64,000 nucleotides of DNA from Puniceicoccales bacterium Verruco_02 (GTDB taxonomy: Bacteria; Verrucomicrobiota; Verrucomicrobiia; Opitutales; Oceanipulchritudinaceae). The notes under the pieces are model-generated. The model worked only from the letters and a program-made list of their open reading frames with translations, had not been told where the DNA came from and ran no database searches. Positions 52,063 through 60,144 of the stretch are shown piece by piece; position 1 is the first letter of the stretch, and each line of letters starts with the position of its first letter. Where the stretch lies: positions 1-64,000 of the forward strand of contig LVBW01000032.1 in the NCBI GenBank assembly GCA_001604585.1, written 5' to 3'. The translations under genes were made by a program, and so were the position numbers.

Positions 52063-52674
52063 ATGTGCTGGGAGTATCTGAAGTCAGTTGATGTAAGCGG
52101 GGAGGTGACGGCTATAGCGGCAGCAGTTACAGCTGGAGCTGCCGTTTTTGCCGTAATTATCGCGAAGAAACAGTTAAAGACTTGGCGAGAACAACTGATC
52201 GGCACGGAAAGACGAAAGCTCGCCGTTGACATGCATAAATCTGCACTCCGGTTTCAATTGGCCATCAGGCAATGCCGTTGTCCCGTTTATGAATGGTCAT
52301 TTCAAAAATTCGATGACGCATATTGGAAGATAATTCAGGAGGAGAGAGTCAAACCAGTGGAAGAGGCTTTCCAGAACTTGGTGGACAAGAGTCTCGATTT
52401 AACAGTGAATCTCAAACGAGACATGGACTCCACCCTTGAACCATTTAACAAATTGCGAACGGAATTGATCCTAGCCATTGGAACAGTTTTTCGTTCCGAA
52501 ATGCGACCCACTGAAGCGAATGATGGGAATGCCAACAATCATCACTCAAACAAAGTTGAACAGGCCAGATTAATCTGGAGAAGACCTCTTGAAACAGAGA
52601 ATACTGACGAGTATGGAGATCGCGTAAATTCTGCAGTTAATAACCTTGCAGAACAACTCAAAGATTTTATCTAA
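52063..52674 (+). CDS. hypothetical protein with N-terminal membrane helix
   Basis: 203 aa. One N-terminal hydrophobic segment (about residues 14-34, GEVTAIAAAVTAGAAVFAVIIA) is followed by a helical, charged cytoplasmic-type domain. Clearly AT-richer than the core genes. It starts 16 nt after palindromic element copy A and ends 24 nt before the left REP of the transposase unit. No family recognised; a single-pass anchor with a helical tail is all that can be said. Confidence 0.65.
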   Translation: MCWEYLKSVDVSGEVTAIAAAVTAGAAVFAVIIAKKQLKTWREQLIGTERRKLAVDMHKSALRFQLAIRQCRCPVYEWSFQKFDDAYWKIIQEERVKPVEEAFQNLVDKSLDLTVNLKRDMDSTLEPFNKLRTELILAIGTVFRSEMRPTEANDGNANNHHSNKVEQARLIWRRPLETENTDEYGDRVNSAVNNLAEQLKDFI

Positions 52675-52698
52675 CCGTGCATTTTTTACGTAATTTAA

Positions 52699-52760
52699 GC
52701 CACAACGTGGCGGCATGAGATAGCCCGCGGGTGGAGGCCTGTCAGGCCGGAACCCCGGGG
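52699..52760 (+). repeat. REP sequence, left flank of the transposase
   Basis: GCCACAACGTGGC hairpin followed by the GATAGCCCG...GGCC/GGCC-type palindromic block ending ACCCCGGGG. It is repeated inverted at 53491-53551 on the other side of the transposase, the usual pairing of REPs with a REP-associated tyrosine transposase. Confidence 0.75.
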
Positions 52761-52818
52761 TACACGCCTCACCACCCCACCCCCTCTTTTTTCCAAGCCC
52801 TGCAAGGGCGGCATCAGC

Positions 52819-53438
52819 ATGCCACAATCTCTTTCGCAAATCCTTCTCCACGTTGTGTTCTCCACAAAAAACCGCGAACCGTTCCTTACGGATGCATTCC
52901 GGGACGAATTGCACGCCATAATCGGTGGCATTGTGCGCGAACACGGCGGCACCTCGCTAGTGGCCGGTTCGGTCAGGGAACATATTCAGGACAGCTCTAA
53001 CAACTGGTTTCGTCGCGAGAACGAGGATTTGAGGATGGATGGCAAGGCTTTGGAAGTGAGTAGTATTGAATGAAATCCGGCGAACTTCCAAAACGAAGCC
53101 AGCCGCCGCATAGACCGTTCGTAGCAGAAATCAAAGTTGTTAGAGGTGGCCTTCATCTTCTCATCACACATCCACGAACGGAAACCCCGGCGGACATGAT
53201 GAAGAACATCAAGACGGGTTCGTCCATGTGGATAAACAAGCACGTCGCCACTCAGGGAGGGTTCCATTGGCAGGCTGGTTACGGCATGTTTTCCATAAGT
53301 CCCGCGCATCGTCCCGCATTGGAGAGATACATTTCGTCTCAGCACGATCACCATAAGCGCGTGACGTTTCAGGAGGAATACCGGCGTTTGTTGAAGAAAT
53401 ACGGCATGGAATACGACGAAAAATATGTGTGGGATTAG
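52819..53438 (+). pseudogene. REP-associated Y1 (IS200-like) transposase, broken by an insertion
   Basis: The N-terminal part (MPQSLSQILLHVVFSTKNRE, 52819-52988) and C-terminal part (LLITHPRTETPADMMKNIKT through HHKRVTFQEEYRRLLKKYG and DEKYVWD, 53156-53438) are one Y1_Tnp/RAYT protein interrupted by a 163-bp element at 52989-53151. Removing the element and one TTCA copy restores a 453-nt frame (150 aa) without stops. The junction codon becomes His, recreating GSVREHIHLLI, whose HIH is the HUH catalytic motif, so the insertion splits the active site. Inverted REPs flank the gene. The enzyme would nick and join single-stranded REP hairpins; this copy must be inactive. Confidence 0.9.
52989..53151 (+). 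mobile_element. 163-bp palindromic element, copy B, inside the transposase
   Basis: Ends are inverted repeats (GGACAGCTCTAACAACT / AGTTGTTAGAGGTGGCC). It is flanked by a perfect 4-bp target duplication, TTCA at 52985-52988 and 53152-53155. The interior folds back on itself, so the whole unit can form one long hairpin. It has no transposase of its own. Copy A lies 1.1 kb upstream in the same orientation. Confidence 0.9.
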
Positions 53439-53740
53439 GCCCATGCCGCCCCGTTGGGGCTTGGTGATAAAAAGGTGGGGGGACCGTATTTCCCGGGGTT
53501 CCGGCCTGACGGCCTCCACCCACGGGCTATCACATTGCGCCCCGTTGGGGCGTTGAAACAGGCTGTTGCCGGATTTGCGCCTCGCTTCCAAATCGTATGG
53601 GACTCCAAGAACGCAGCTCAATCGCCACTCGAATAATCCGCCGCAATCCACCACATCCACTTGCCAACGACTCTTCGCTTTCGCCCCCTTTGCCCCTTTT
53701 CGAGACTTGGTCTCTTTCCAGATTTGACAAATACGCTGCA
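53439..53740. other. intergenic stretch with REP units before sufS
   Basis: About 300 nt between the broken transposase and sufS. It contains two identical GCCCC-GTT-GGGGC hairpins (53448-53460, 53539-53551) around the right-hand REP. The rest (53560-53740) shows no gene; the tracked upstream extension of sufS into it is not protein-like. TTGACA at 53724 lies too close to the sufS start to be its -35 box. Confidence 0.6.
53491..53551 (-). repeat. REP sequence, right flank of the transposase
   Basis: Inverted copy of the left REP (CCCGGGGTTCCGGCC ... GGCCTCCACCC ... GGGCTATC), ending with a GCCCCGTTGGGGC hairpin. Confidence 0.75.
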
Positions 53741-55045
53741 ATGACCTTCCTGAAGGAAGAGGTGGAACACTTCGTGCATCCACCCATAGGGGGCACATAC
53801 ACAGTGGCAACACAGACACACACTTTCGACATCGAGGCCGTCCGGGGCGACTTCCCACTCATCATGCGGGAAGCACTGCGCAAGCCTCCCCTGTCCTACC
53901 TCGACAACGCCGCCAGCACCCAGAAACCTCAGACCGTCATCGACGCCCTCTCGAACTTCTACTCGCAGGACTACGCCAACATCCACCGCGGCGTGCACTT
54001 CCTGTCCCAGCGTGCCACAGACCTCTACGACAAGGCGCGCGAAACGGTGCGCCGCTTCCTCAACGCCCGCGAAAGCGCCGAATGCATCTTTCTGCGCGGC
54101 GCCACAGAGGGGGTGAACCTCGTGGCCAACTGTTACGCCAAGCCCCTCCTCTGCCGCCCCGGCGCGAACATCGTCATCACAACGATGGAACACCACGCCG
54201 ACATCGTCCCCTGGCAACTCGCGATGGAGGACACGGGCGCGCAGCTGCGCGTGGTCCCAATCGACGGACGCGGCGTGCTGGACGAGGAAGCCTTTGAAAA
54301 ACTTGTGGACGAAAACACGGTCATCGTCGGCCTCTCTTACGTCTCGAACGTCCTTGGCACCGTGAACCCGGCCGAGCGTCTTATTGCCGCTGCGCACGCC
54401 AAGGGCGTGCCAGTCCTGCTGGACGCTGCGCAGGCCGCCCCACATGTGGCGCTGGACGTACAGCAGCTAGGCTGCGATTTGCTCGTAATCTCCGGCCACA
54501 AGATCTACGGCCCAACGGGCATCGGCATACTCTACGGACGGCGCGAAATACTCGAAAAAATGCCCCCCTGGCAGGGCGGCGGCGACATGATCCTGCACGT
54601 CAGCTTCGCGGGCACCACTTACAAGGGAATACCCGACCGCTTCGAGGCGGGCACCCCGCACATCGCGGGCGCGATGGGCATCGCGGCGGCAATGAACTAC
54701 ATCGAGCGCATAGGCATAGGCGCAATCGCAGCGCACGAGCACGAGCTTCTCGAATACGCGAACGCCGCCGTGACGGATATTGCGCAACTGCGCGTCATAG
54801 GCACTGCTCCGGGCAAGGCAGGCGTACTGTCCTTCGTAATCGATGGGGTACACCCACACGACATCGGGACATTCTTGGACGCGGACGGCGTGGCTATCCG
54901 CGCCGGGCATCACTGTGCGGAACCGCTGATGAAGCATCTCGGCCTGCCTGGCACGGCAAGGGCGTCGTTTGGCATGTATAACACTTTCGAAGAGATAGAC
55001 CGTTTCGCAGCAAGTATCCGCAAGATCGTGAAGTTCTTCCTCTGA
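53741..55045 (+). CDS. sufS: cysteine desulfurase SufS
   Basis: 434 aa from ATG 53741; residues 1-28 precede the family start (FDIEAVRGDFPLI), and the tracked 53597 extension is rejected. PLP-dependent class V fold: SYLDNAASTQKP, IHRGVHFLSQRAT, the PLP Lys in VISGHKIYGPTGIG and the catalytic Cys in RAGHHCAEPLM. It removes sulfur from cysteine as a persulfide and passes it to SufU, encoded 107 nt downstream, for Fe-S assembly. sufBCD are not in the window; the gene is preceded by the REP-transposase unit. Confidence 0.96.
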   Translation: MTFLKEEVEHFVHPPIGGTYTVATQTHTFDIEAVRGDFPLIMREALRKPPLSYLDNAASTQKPQTVIDALSNFYSQDYANIHRGVHFLSQRATDLYDKARETVRRFLNARESAECIFLRGATEGVNLVANCYAKPLLCRPGANIVITTMEHHADIVPWQLAMEDTGAQLRVVPIDGRGVLDEEAFEKLVDENTVIVGLSYVSNVLGTVNPAERLIAAAHAKGVPVLLDAAQAAPHVALDVQQLGCDLLVISGHKIYGPTGIGILYGRREILEKMPPWQGGGDMILHVSFAGTTYKGIPDRFEAGTPHIAGAMGIAAAMNYIERIGIGAIAAHEHELLEYANAAVTDIAQLRVIGTAPGKAGVLSFVIDGVHPHDIGTFLDADGVAIRAGHHCAEPLMKHLGLPGTARASFGMYNTFEEIDRFAASIRKIVKFFL

Positions 55046-55152
55046 AGGCCACATGCCATGAGAAAGCAACTTTCGCAATGGCTATTTCTATCGCTTGCTA
55101 ATCTGCGAAACTCGGCGTTTATCTGCGGTTCCAAGACTTACCTTATTCAACC

Positions 55153-55599
55153 ATGAACGAGATGGAAGAGCTTTACCGGGAGATCATCCTGGACCACAAC
55201 AAGCGCCCGCGCAACTTTCGCAAGATGGAAGACTGCACCCATCACGCGGATGGGCACAACCCGCTCTGCGGCGACGAGATAGAGGTGTTCGTCAAGATCG
55301 AGGACGGGCGCATTGCCGACATCAGCTTTCAGGGCGAGGGCTGCGCCATTTCCAAGTCCAGCGCCTCGCTTATGACCAGCGCCCTCAAGGGCAAGACCCT
55401 CGAAGAGGCCCATCGCGAGGCAGGTATTGTAATTTCTATGCTCACGGGCAAGGGCGCGACTGCGGACGTGGAGGAACTTGGCGACATAGCCGCCCTTCAG
55501 GGCGTGCGCCAGTTCCCGGCCAGAGTCAAGTGCGCAACCCTGTCCTGGCACGCCTTGGAGGCGTCGCTCAAGGGCGAGGCCGGTACCAGCACCGAATAG
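55153..55599 (+). CDS. sufU: SufU-type sulfur carrier / Fe-S assembly protein
   Basis: 148 aa. IscU/SufU fold with the three zinc/cluster cysteines and the Asp: NPLCGDEI, GEGCAISKSSASLMT and RVKCATLSWHALE, plus the SufU-specific insertion between the second and third. It accepts persulfide sulfur from SufS through its zinc site. It is expected in organisms with a SufBCDSU-type system. Probably co-transcribed with sufS. Confidence 0.95.
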   Translation: MNEMEELYREIILDHNKRPRNFRKMEDCTHHADGHNPLCGDEIEVFVKIEDGRIADISFQGEGCAISKSSASLMTSALKGKTLEEAHREAGIVISMLTGKGATADVEELGDIAALQGVRQFPARVKCATLSWHALEASLKGEAGTSTE

Positions 55600-55740
55600 G
55601 CTTGCGGGGGCAAAGGCAGGCCGGGCCTTGTCCACGAATCTGCGGGGCGAGCCTGCGTGAGCCTTGGCCCTTGTTTTTCTTGCTCTCTTTGACGCTTGGG
55701 CGCATGTTCATAGTCTGCTTTCACTCATAGGACCGTGCCC

Positions 55741-56658
55741 ATGAACACCCGCCGCCTCGTTATCGCCATCATATCGCTAGCCGCCGCCCTTTTGGCCGGT
55801 TGCAGCAGCTTTGTGCAGAACCTCACGCCCGCCCGTTTCGAGGCGAATGCGTCCGATATCTACACCTTCCGCGTGAAGGTGGACGAAAAGATGCGCAACG
55901 TCATCAAGGGGACAATGAAGGTGGAACTGGTGACCGACGGCAAGTCCTACAAGATGAAGCCCGACCCGGTGCTGGGCAAATACGTGTGGATGTACGAGCT
56001 TCAGGTGCCGAGCAACGTCTCGACCATTCCCTACTACTTTGTCCTCAACTATCAGAGCGAGGGCAACAGCGGCCCGGTCAACGAAAAGGTCTATTCGACC
56101 GAGTTTACACCCGAGCACAAGACCTACACATCCACGATCGCCAACCGCTACGTGGCACAGATTTCCAGCTCCCGCGGCCCCGTTGGCTCCACAATCGGCA
56201 TACTCGGGCAGGGCTTCACCAGTTACGACAAGGTTGTAATTGGCGATGTAGAGGCCCCCACGGTGTTCGTCTCGCACAGCCAGCTTAACTTCAGCATTCC
56301 GCCCATCCCCGCCGGCAAGACATACGTCGTCAGCGTGCGCACGGGCGACGGAGACCTCACGGCGGGCCGCCTGCGCGTGGACGCGGCAACCATTGGCGTA
56401 CAGCCCACAGCCCTCACATTGGGCGTTGGAGACTCCGTACCACTCACCTTTTTCATCGATGGCGTGGCCCCTGCGGGCGGCCTGCTGATCAACGTGACTA
56501 CGGACATCCCCTCGTCCATCGTGATGCCAGTGGTGGTAATCCCGGCCGGTCAGCGTTCCGTGAGCGTCACTGTAAAGGGCGCGGCTGCCGGAAGGGGCCA
56601 TCTCTGGATCTCCGCAGAAGGCTATTCGGAGAACAAGCTGCCGGTGACAGTGCAGTAA
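55741..56658 (+). CDS. lipoprotein with IPT/TIG-like domain
   Basis: 305 aa from ATG 55741; a GTG two codons upstream is possible. A signal peptide with a lipobox (LLAGC, Cys about residue 20) predicts a lipid-anchored envelope protein. A beta-rich N-terminal domain of unknown family is followed by an IPT/TIG-like domain (ISSSRGPVGSTIGILGQGFTSYDKVVIGDV) and a C-terminal Ig-like domain (TALTLGVGDSVPLTFFIDG). Adhesion or scaffold role is possible but unproven. A hydrophobic bias and repeats of Val/Ile/Thr fit an extracellular beta protein. Confidence 0.8.
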   Translation: MNTRRLVIAIISLAAALLAGCSSFVQNLTPARFEANASDIYTFRVKVDEKMRNVIKGTMKVELVTDGKSYKMKPDPVLGKYVWMYELQVPSNVSTIPYYFVLNYQSEGNSGPVNEKVYSTEFTPEHKTYTSTIANRYVAQISSSRGPVGSTIGILGQGFTSYDKVVIGDVEAPTVFVSHSQLNFSIPPIPAGKTYVVSVRTGDGDLTAGRLRVDAATIGVQPTALTLGVGDSVPLTFFIDGVAPAGGLLINVTTDIPSSIVMPVVVIPAGQRSVSVTVKGAAAGRGHLWISAEGYSENKLPVTVQ

Positions 56659-56689
56659 CCCCCTCCCCCACAACAGGAGGCAACGCAGC

Positions 56690-57034
56690 GTGGCCGACAA
56701 GACAATCTTCCAGAAAATTGGCGACGGGGATATTCCAGTCAAAATGGAGTATCAGGACGAGCTTTGCTTCTGCATCCGGGACATCAATCCGCAGGCCCCC
56801 CTGCACCTCTTGGTTATCCCGCGCCGCCTGATAGCAAGGCTGGATAGCGCCGTGGAGGCTGACGAAGCCCTGCTGGGGCACCTGCTCCTAGTCGGACGCA
56901 AGGTGGCCCTCGGACTGGGCTTCGAGGACGGCTTCCGCATCGTTATAAACAACGGCCCAATGGCTGGCGAGACGGTACCGCACCTGCATGTCCACGTTCT
57001 GGCTGGACGCCAGATGGGCTGGCCCCCGGGTTGA
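56690..57034 (+). CDS. HIT family protein (HINT type)
   Basis: 114 aa, GTG start at 56690 with an AGGAGG site 9 nt upstream. HIT motif VPHLHVHVLAGR (HxHxHxx) near the C-terminus, with the family N-terminus FQKIGDGDIPVK and HLLVIPRRLIARL. HINT proteins hydrolyse purine nucleoside phosphoramidates and related AMP conjugates. It lies 31 nt after the lipoprotein gene. Confidence 0.95.
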   Translation: MADKTIFQKIGDGDIPVKMEYQDELCFCIRDINPQAPLHLLVIPRRLIARLDSAVEADEALLGHLLLVGRKVALGLGFEDGFRIVINNGPMAGETVPHLHVHVLAGRQMGWPPG

Positions 57035-57379
57035 AACAAGGCTTTCTCCTAGGCGCAGTCCGCCCCATAGCCGCCGCACGACGGATTCTACCACAAGCCC
57101 GTTCCGCCCTGTCCGGGCGTGCCGCCTTGCACTGCCGATAACGCACCCTTCCGTGCAGCATTCTGATGCGTGTACAGTAGAAGGCGCCCCCGGCCTTGGG
57201 GGCGCCGTTCCGGGCCTAAATTTTGTTGGCCCGTAGGGATATTTCCCAGTGTCGTGCTGTTCTGCAACCTCTTGGTCCGACCAGTCATCGAGCACACTTA
57301 TTATATCGGAAACTCCGGGGAAAATTTACTCACTTTCGTCCGAAAAACGACGATTTCCGAACGAATAACGCCGCCCGTA
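57035..57379. other. gene-free stretch between HIT and HAD genes
   Basis: About 345 nt, with no supportable gene on either strand; the tracked 60-80 aa ORFs are compositional. It holds a 9-bp perfect hairpin (GGCGCCCCC-GGCCTT-GGGGGCGCC, 57183-57206), and an AT-rich patch near 57295-57345 with repeated CGGAAA/TTTCCG elements. It could harbour a small RNA or only the two 3' regions. Confidence 0.5.
57183..57206. terminator. strong hairpin, possibly the HIT-gene terminator
   Basis: GGCGCCCCC and GGGGGCGCC, 9 bp with a 6-nt loop, about 150 nt past the HIT stop. A T-rich tract (AAATTTTGTT) comes only 11 nt later, so a terminator is possible but spaced unusually. Confidence 0.45.
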
Positions 57380-58057
57380 TCAGGCGGGTAAAAGCTCGTC
57401 CACCCAACCCTGCTCGCGCATGAAAGCGGGCACATCGGCAAGGCTTGGCAACACCGCATCGGCCGCTGCGCGGATGTGCTCATCGGGAAATATGGAGTCG
57501 GGAATCATGATTATACGCGCTCCAGAGGCTCTTGCCGCCAGAACCCCGTTTGGCGAATCCTCCAACACTAGACAGGCCCCCGCCTCCATGCCCAAAGCCG
57601 AAGCGGTTTTGAGAAATATCTCCGGGTCGGGCTTGCCCTTTGTAACCTCGCTGCCCGTCACGATAGCGTCGAAGCGCCCCTCTATGCCTCCGCTGCTCAG
57701 TTTTACCTCTGCCAACACCCTGCCCGAAGAAGTGCCCACTGCCTTCCTTAGGCCCACCGCGTCGCAGTAGTCCAGCATCTGCATCAGGCCCGGCCTCTGC
57801 GGTATGGGCTGGTGGATATGCTCGCGGTACTGCCAGAGGCAACGCTCCATGTAGGAATCGGCATCAAACTTGCCAGCAAAGGCTTCGCGCAGGATAACCT
57901 GTATGTCTGCATAGGTTCTGCCGATGAGGCGGCGGTACAGCTCCGGATTCATGGGCACGCCCGATTCGGCAGCCTCTCGCATCCAGATTTCGCGGGCGAT
58001 TGTCTCGGTGTCGAGCATCAGCCCGTCCATGTCGAATATCACGGCCTTGACCTGCAT
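57380..58057 (-). CDS. HAD-superfamily phosphatase (beta-phosphoglucomutase/Gph-like)
   Basis: 225 aa from ATG 58057 (MQVKAVIFDMDGLMLDTE); the tracked 58186 start is an open extension. HAD motif I DMDGLMLD, a helical cap (about 15-90), motif II GTSSGRV, Lys in GKPDPEIFL and motif III LEDSPNGVLAA. A small soluble phosphatase or phosphomutase acting on phosphorylated sugars or cofactors; substrate not determinable. Confidence 0.9.
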   Translation of the reverse strand: MQVKAVIFDMDGLMLDTETIAREIWMREAAESGVPMNPELYRRLIGRTYADIQVILREAFAGKFDADSYMERCLWQYREHIHQPIPQRPGLMQMLDYCDAVGLRKAVGTSSGRVLAEVKLSSGGIEGRFDAIVTGSEVTKGKPDPEIFLKTASALGMEAGACLVLEDSPNGVLAARASGARIIMIPDSIFPDEHIRAAADAVLPSLADVPAFMREQGWVDELLPA

Positions 58058-58236
58058 GTGTCCCGCAGTAAGGTAAAGCAGCCCGTCGGGCAAGATTAAC
58101 CAGTCACAGGCCGTGGAATTGACCAGCTGGCTGCAAAGTTGAGGAAAACGACGACAAGCAGGATTACATTGCTTGACACTCGGCACGCAGACGGTTTTTA
58201 TCCAGCCTTTCTTCCGAAACAGGAGTAATTTTCACA

Positions 58237-58437
58237 ATGCCCGTAGAAGTCAGAATCCGCAAGGGTGAACCGATGGAGCGCGCTCTGCGCCGCCTCAAGA
58301 AGAAGCTCGACCGCGAAGGCGTCATCCGTGACGTTCGTGCAAAGCGTTATTACGAGAAGCCGTCCGAAATTTCCCGTCGCAAGAAGAAGGTAGCCGCCTT
58401 CTCCGCGATGCTCCGCGCCCGCTACGAGAACCGCTAG
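58237..58437 (+). CDS. rpsU: 30S ribosomal protein S21
   Basis: 66 aa: VEVRIRKGEPMERALRRLKK and KPSEISRRKKK, a typical S21. It binds the 3' end region of 16S rRNA and helps start-codon selection. Monocistronic, with a strong terminator. Confidence 0.97.
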   Translation: MPVEVRIRKGEPMERALRRLKKKLDREGVIRDVRAKRYYEKPSEISRRKKKVAAFSAMLRARYENR

Positions 58438-58464
58438 CGCGTTCGACAGGGAAACAACTTTCCC

Positions 58465-58497
58465 GCCCCGGTGCCGCATAGGCCCCGGGGCTTTTTC
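58465..58497 (+). terminator. terminator after rpsU
   Basis: GCCCCGG (58465-58471) pairs with CCGGGGC (58485-58491), followed by TTTTT. Confidence 0.9.
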
Positions 58498-58643
58498 ATG
58501 TACAGGAAAGGTGTAGATAAACATCTGTTGCGACGGTGGCGAAATGCATCGACATTCCCCAAGCACCAATACGGACTGCCATGGACAGCAGCCCTAGGCA
58601 ATAGCGCGCAAGTCGTCGTTTATCTCACGGGGAGGGATGCTCC

Positions 58644-58877
58644 CTAGCCGCCCGCCACTATGCGGACTATCTCCAGACGGTCGCCATCGCAGAGAACAAT
58701 ACTGCGGGCCTCTGCCGGAGACAGGGCCTCGCCATTGCGCTCCACAACCACCCTGCCCGGGGCCTGCCCGCGCTGCGCAAGAAAGGCCGTGAGAGTCGTG
58801 GCAAAGGCTACCTCGAACCACTCGCCGTTGGCACGTATGCGGATATTACCCGGCGCTGGTGCTGCACTGTCCGGCAT
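58644..58877 (-). CDS. thiS: thiamine sulfur carrier ThiS
   Basis: 77 aa from ATG 58877, overlapping the thiH stop by one base (TGATG); the tracked 58934 start extends into thiH. Beta-grasp protein (IRIRANGEWFEV, ALSPAEARSIVLCDGDRLEIV) ending in the required Gly-Gly (VAGG), the residue pair adenylated by ThiF and thiocarboxylated. It donates sulfur to thiazole formation. thiG and thiF are not adjacent. Confidence 0.94.
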   Translation of the reverse strand: MPDSAAPAPGNIRIRANGEWFEVAFATTLTAFLAQRGQAPGRVVVERNGEALSPAEARSIVLCDGDRLEIVRIVAGG

Positions 58878-60049
58878 CACGAGGCAAGCGCCTCCCCGTC
58901 GCGGCTGACAAAGGAACGGTCGAAGTCCTTCCAAACCGGCTCGTAACCCTTTGAGCGTATCATGGCCGCAATCTCGGCAGGGCCGCGCTCGTCGGCAACG
59001 TGGAACTGCTCGCCCGGCTGCGGGGTCTTCGGCCTCCAGTTACGTTCGTCAAAGTTGCTGTACCCGCCCGGCTCGGTGCTCGCACCCGCGCTCATATGCG
59101 TGGCCCCGGTCAGCACCATGCCATCGCGCAGGGCGGGAGCCTCGCGTGTGGTGACTGACATATCCACCCGCGGGAACATCATGCGAAAGGCACACATTAG
59201 CTGCACTGTCTGCCTATCGCTCATTATGTGCTCCGGCCTCGGGCTGAAACCTCCCGCCGCGGGTCTCATGCGCGTGAGGCCCACGGCAAGCTCCGCCTTC
59301 CAGCACTCCCGCTGAAGATGCCGGGCGTGCGCGGCCACGGCGATGGCCTCGTAGCGCCAGTTGTAGAGGCCGTACAAGGCACTGATGCCAAGGCGGCGCA
59401 TCCCGGCCTTGTAGGCCCTCTCCGGGGTGTCCAGACGGAAGGCAAAGTTCTTCTTCGGCCCTGCCGTGTGCATCTGGGCATAGGTAGCCAGGTGATAGCT
59501 CTCCTGATACACCACTATGCCCTCGGCCCCGGCCTCCACCATGGGGATGTATTGCTCGATTTTCGCAGGCCCAAGCTCGATGGAAATGCTCGGCATCAGG
59601 GGCAGACAGCGTCGAATGGCCTCCTGCACGTAGCCGTTACTGACGTATTTGGGATGCTCGCCCGCAACTATCAGCAAGGAGCGAAAGCCCTGCCTGTGCA
59701 ACATGCCCACCTCGTGCAGAAGTTGCTCCATCGAGATGGTAAGGCGAGGAATGATGTTGTTGCGCGAGAATCCGCAGTATTTGCAGATATTCACGCACTC
59801 GTTGGACAGGTATATGGGCGCGAAAAGGTGAATTGTGCGGCCGAAGTTACGCTGGGTAAGAGCCTGCGAAATGCGGGCCATGTGCTCCAGATACGGAGCG
59901 GCCGCCGCCGAGATGAGCGCGGCAAAGTCGTCCAGACTCTCCGCCGCGCCCCGTGCCAGAACACGTTCCACATCGCGGGCCGTTGCTGCCGCCGAGCGAG
60001 CCTCCAGCTCCGCAATGGGCAGAGAGGGCAGAATTTCGGAAAACATCAT
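58877..60049 (-). CDS. thiH: tyrosine lyase ThiH (radical SAM)
   Basis: 390 aa. Radical SAM cluster motif CVNICKYCGF (C-x3-C-x2-C), plus HLFAPIYLSNE before it, LIVAGEHPKYVSN and the C-terminal BATS-like region (SVTTREAPALRDGMV, GASTEPGGY). It cleaves tyrosine to dehydroglycine and p-cresol for the anaerobic route to the thiazole of thiamine. It lies in a minus-strand row lptD-scpA-thiH-thiS; thiG is missing from the row. Confidence 0.95.
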   Translation of the reverse strand: MMFSEILPSLPIAELEARSAAATARDVERVLARGAAESLDDFAALISAAAAPYLEHMARISQALTQRNFGRTIHLFAPIYLSNECVNICKYCGFSRNNIIPRLTISMEQLLHEVGMLHRQGFRSLLIVAGEHPKYVSNGYVQEAIRRCLPLMPSISIELGPAKIEQYIPMVEAGAEGIVVYQESYHLATYAQMHTAGPKKNFAFRLDTPERAYKAGMRRLGISALYGLYNWRYEAIAVAAHARHLQRECWKAELAVGLTRMRPAAGGFSPRPEHIMSDRQTVQLMCAFRMMFPRVDMSVTTREAPALRDGMVLTGATHMSAGASTEPGGYSNFDERNWRPKTPQPGEQFHVADERGPAEIAAMIRSKGYEPVWKDFDRSFVSRDGEALAS

Positions 60050-60144
60050 GATAGCGGCGGAATTTGAACCTCTTCAAACCGCCTTGCAAGCGCAAGCGGC
60101 GGGAAGAAGCACGCGGCTGGCAACGAGAGTCGCCCCCCCTTTAT

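Noticed and set aside
51885-53151. Composite transposon bounded by the two 163-bp elements
   Set aside because: The outer flanks do not share a duplication, while copy B alone has a perfect TTCA duplication, so the insertions look independent.
52986-53858. 290-aa minus-strand ORF over the broken transposase and sufS start
   Set aside because: Runs through repeats, REPs and antisense of sufS; no coherent protein.
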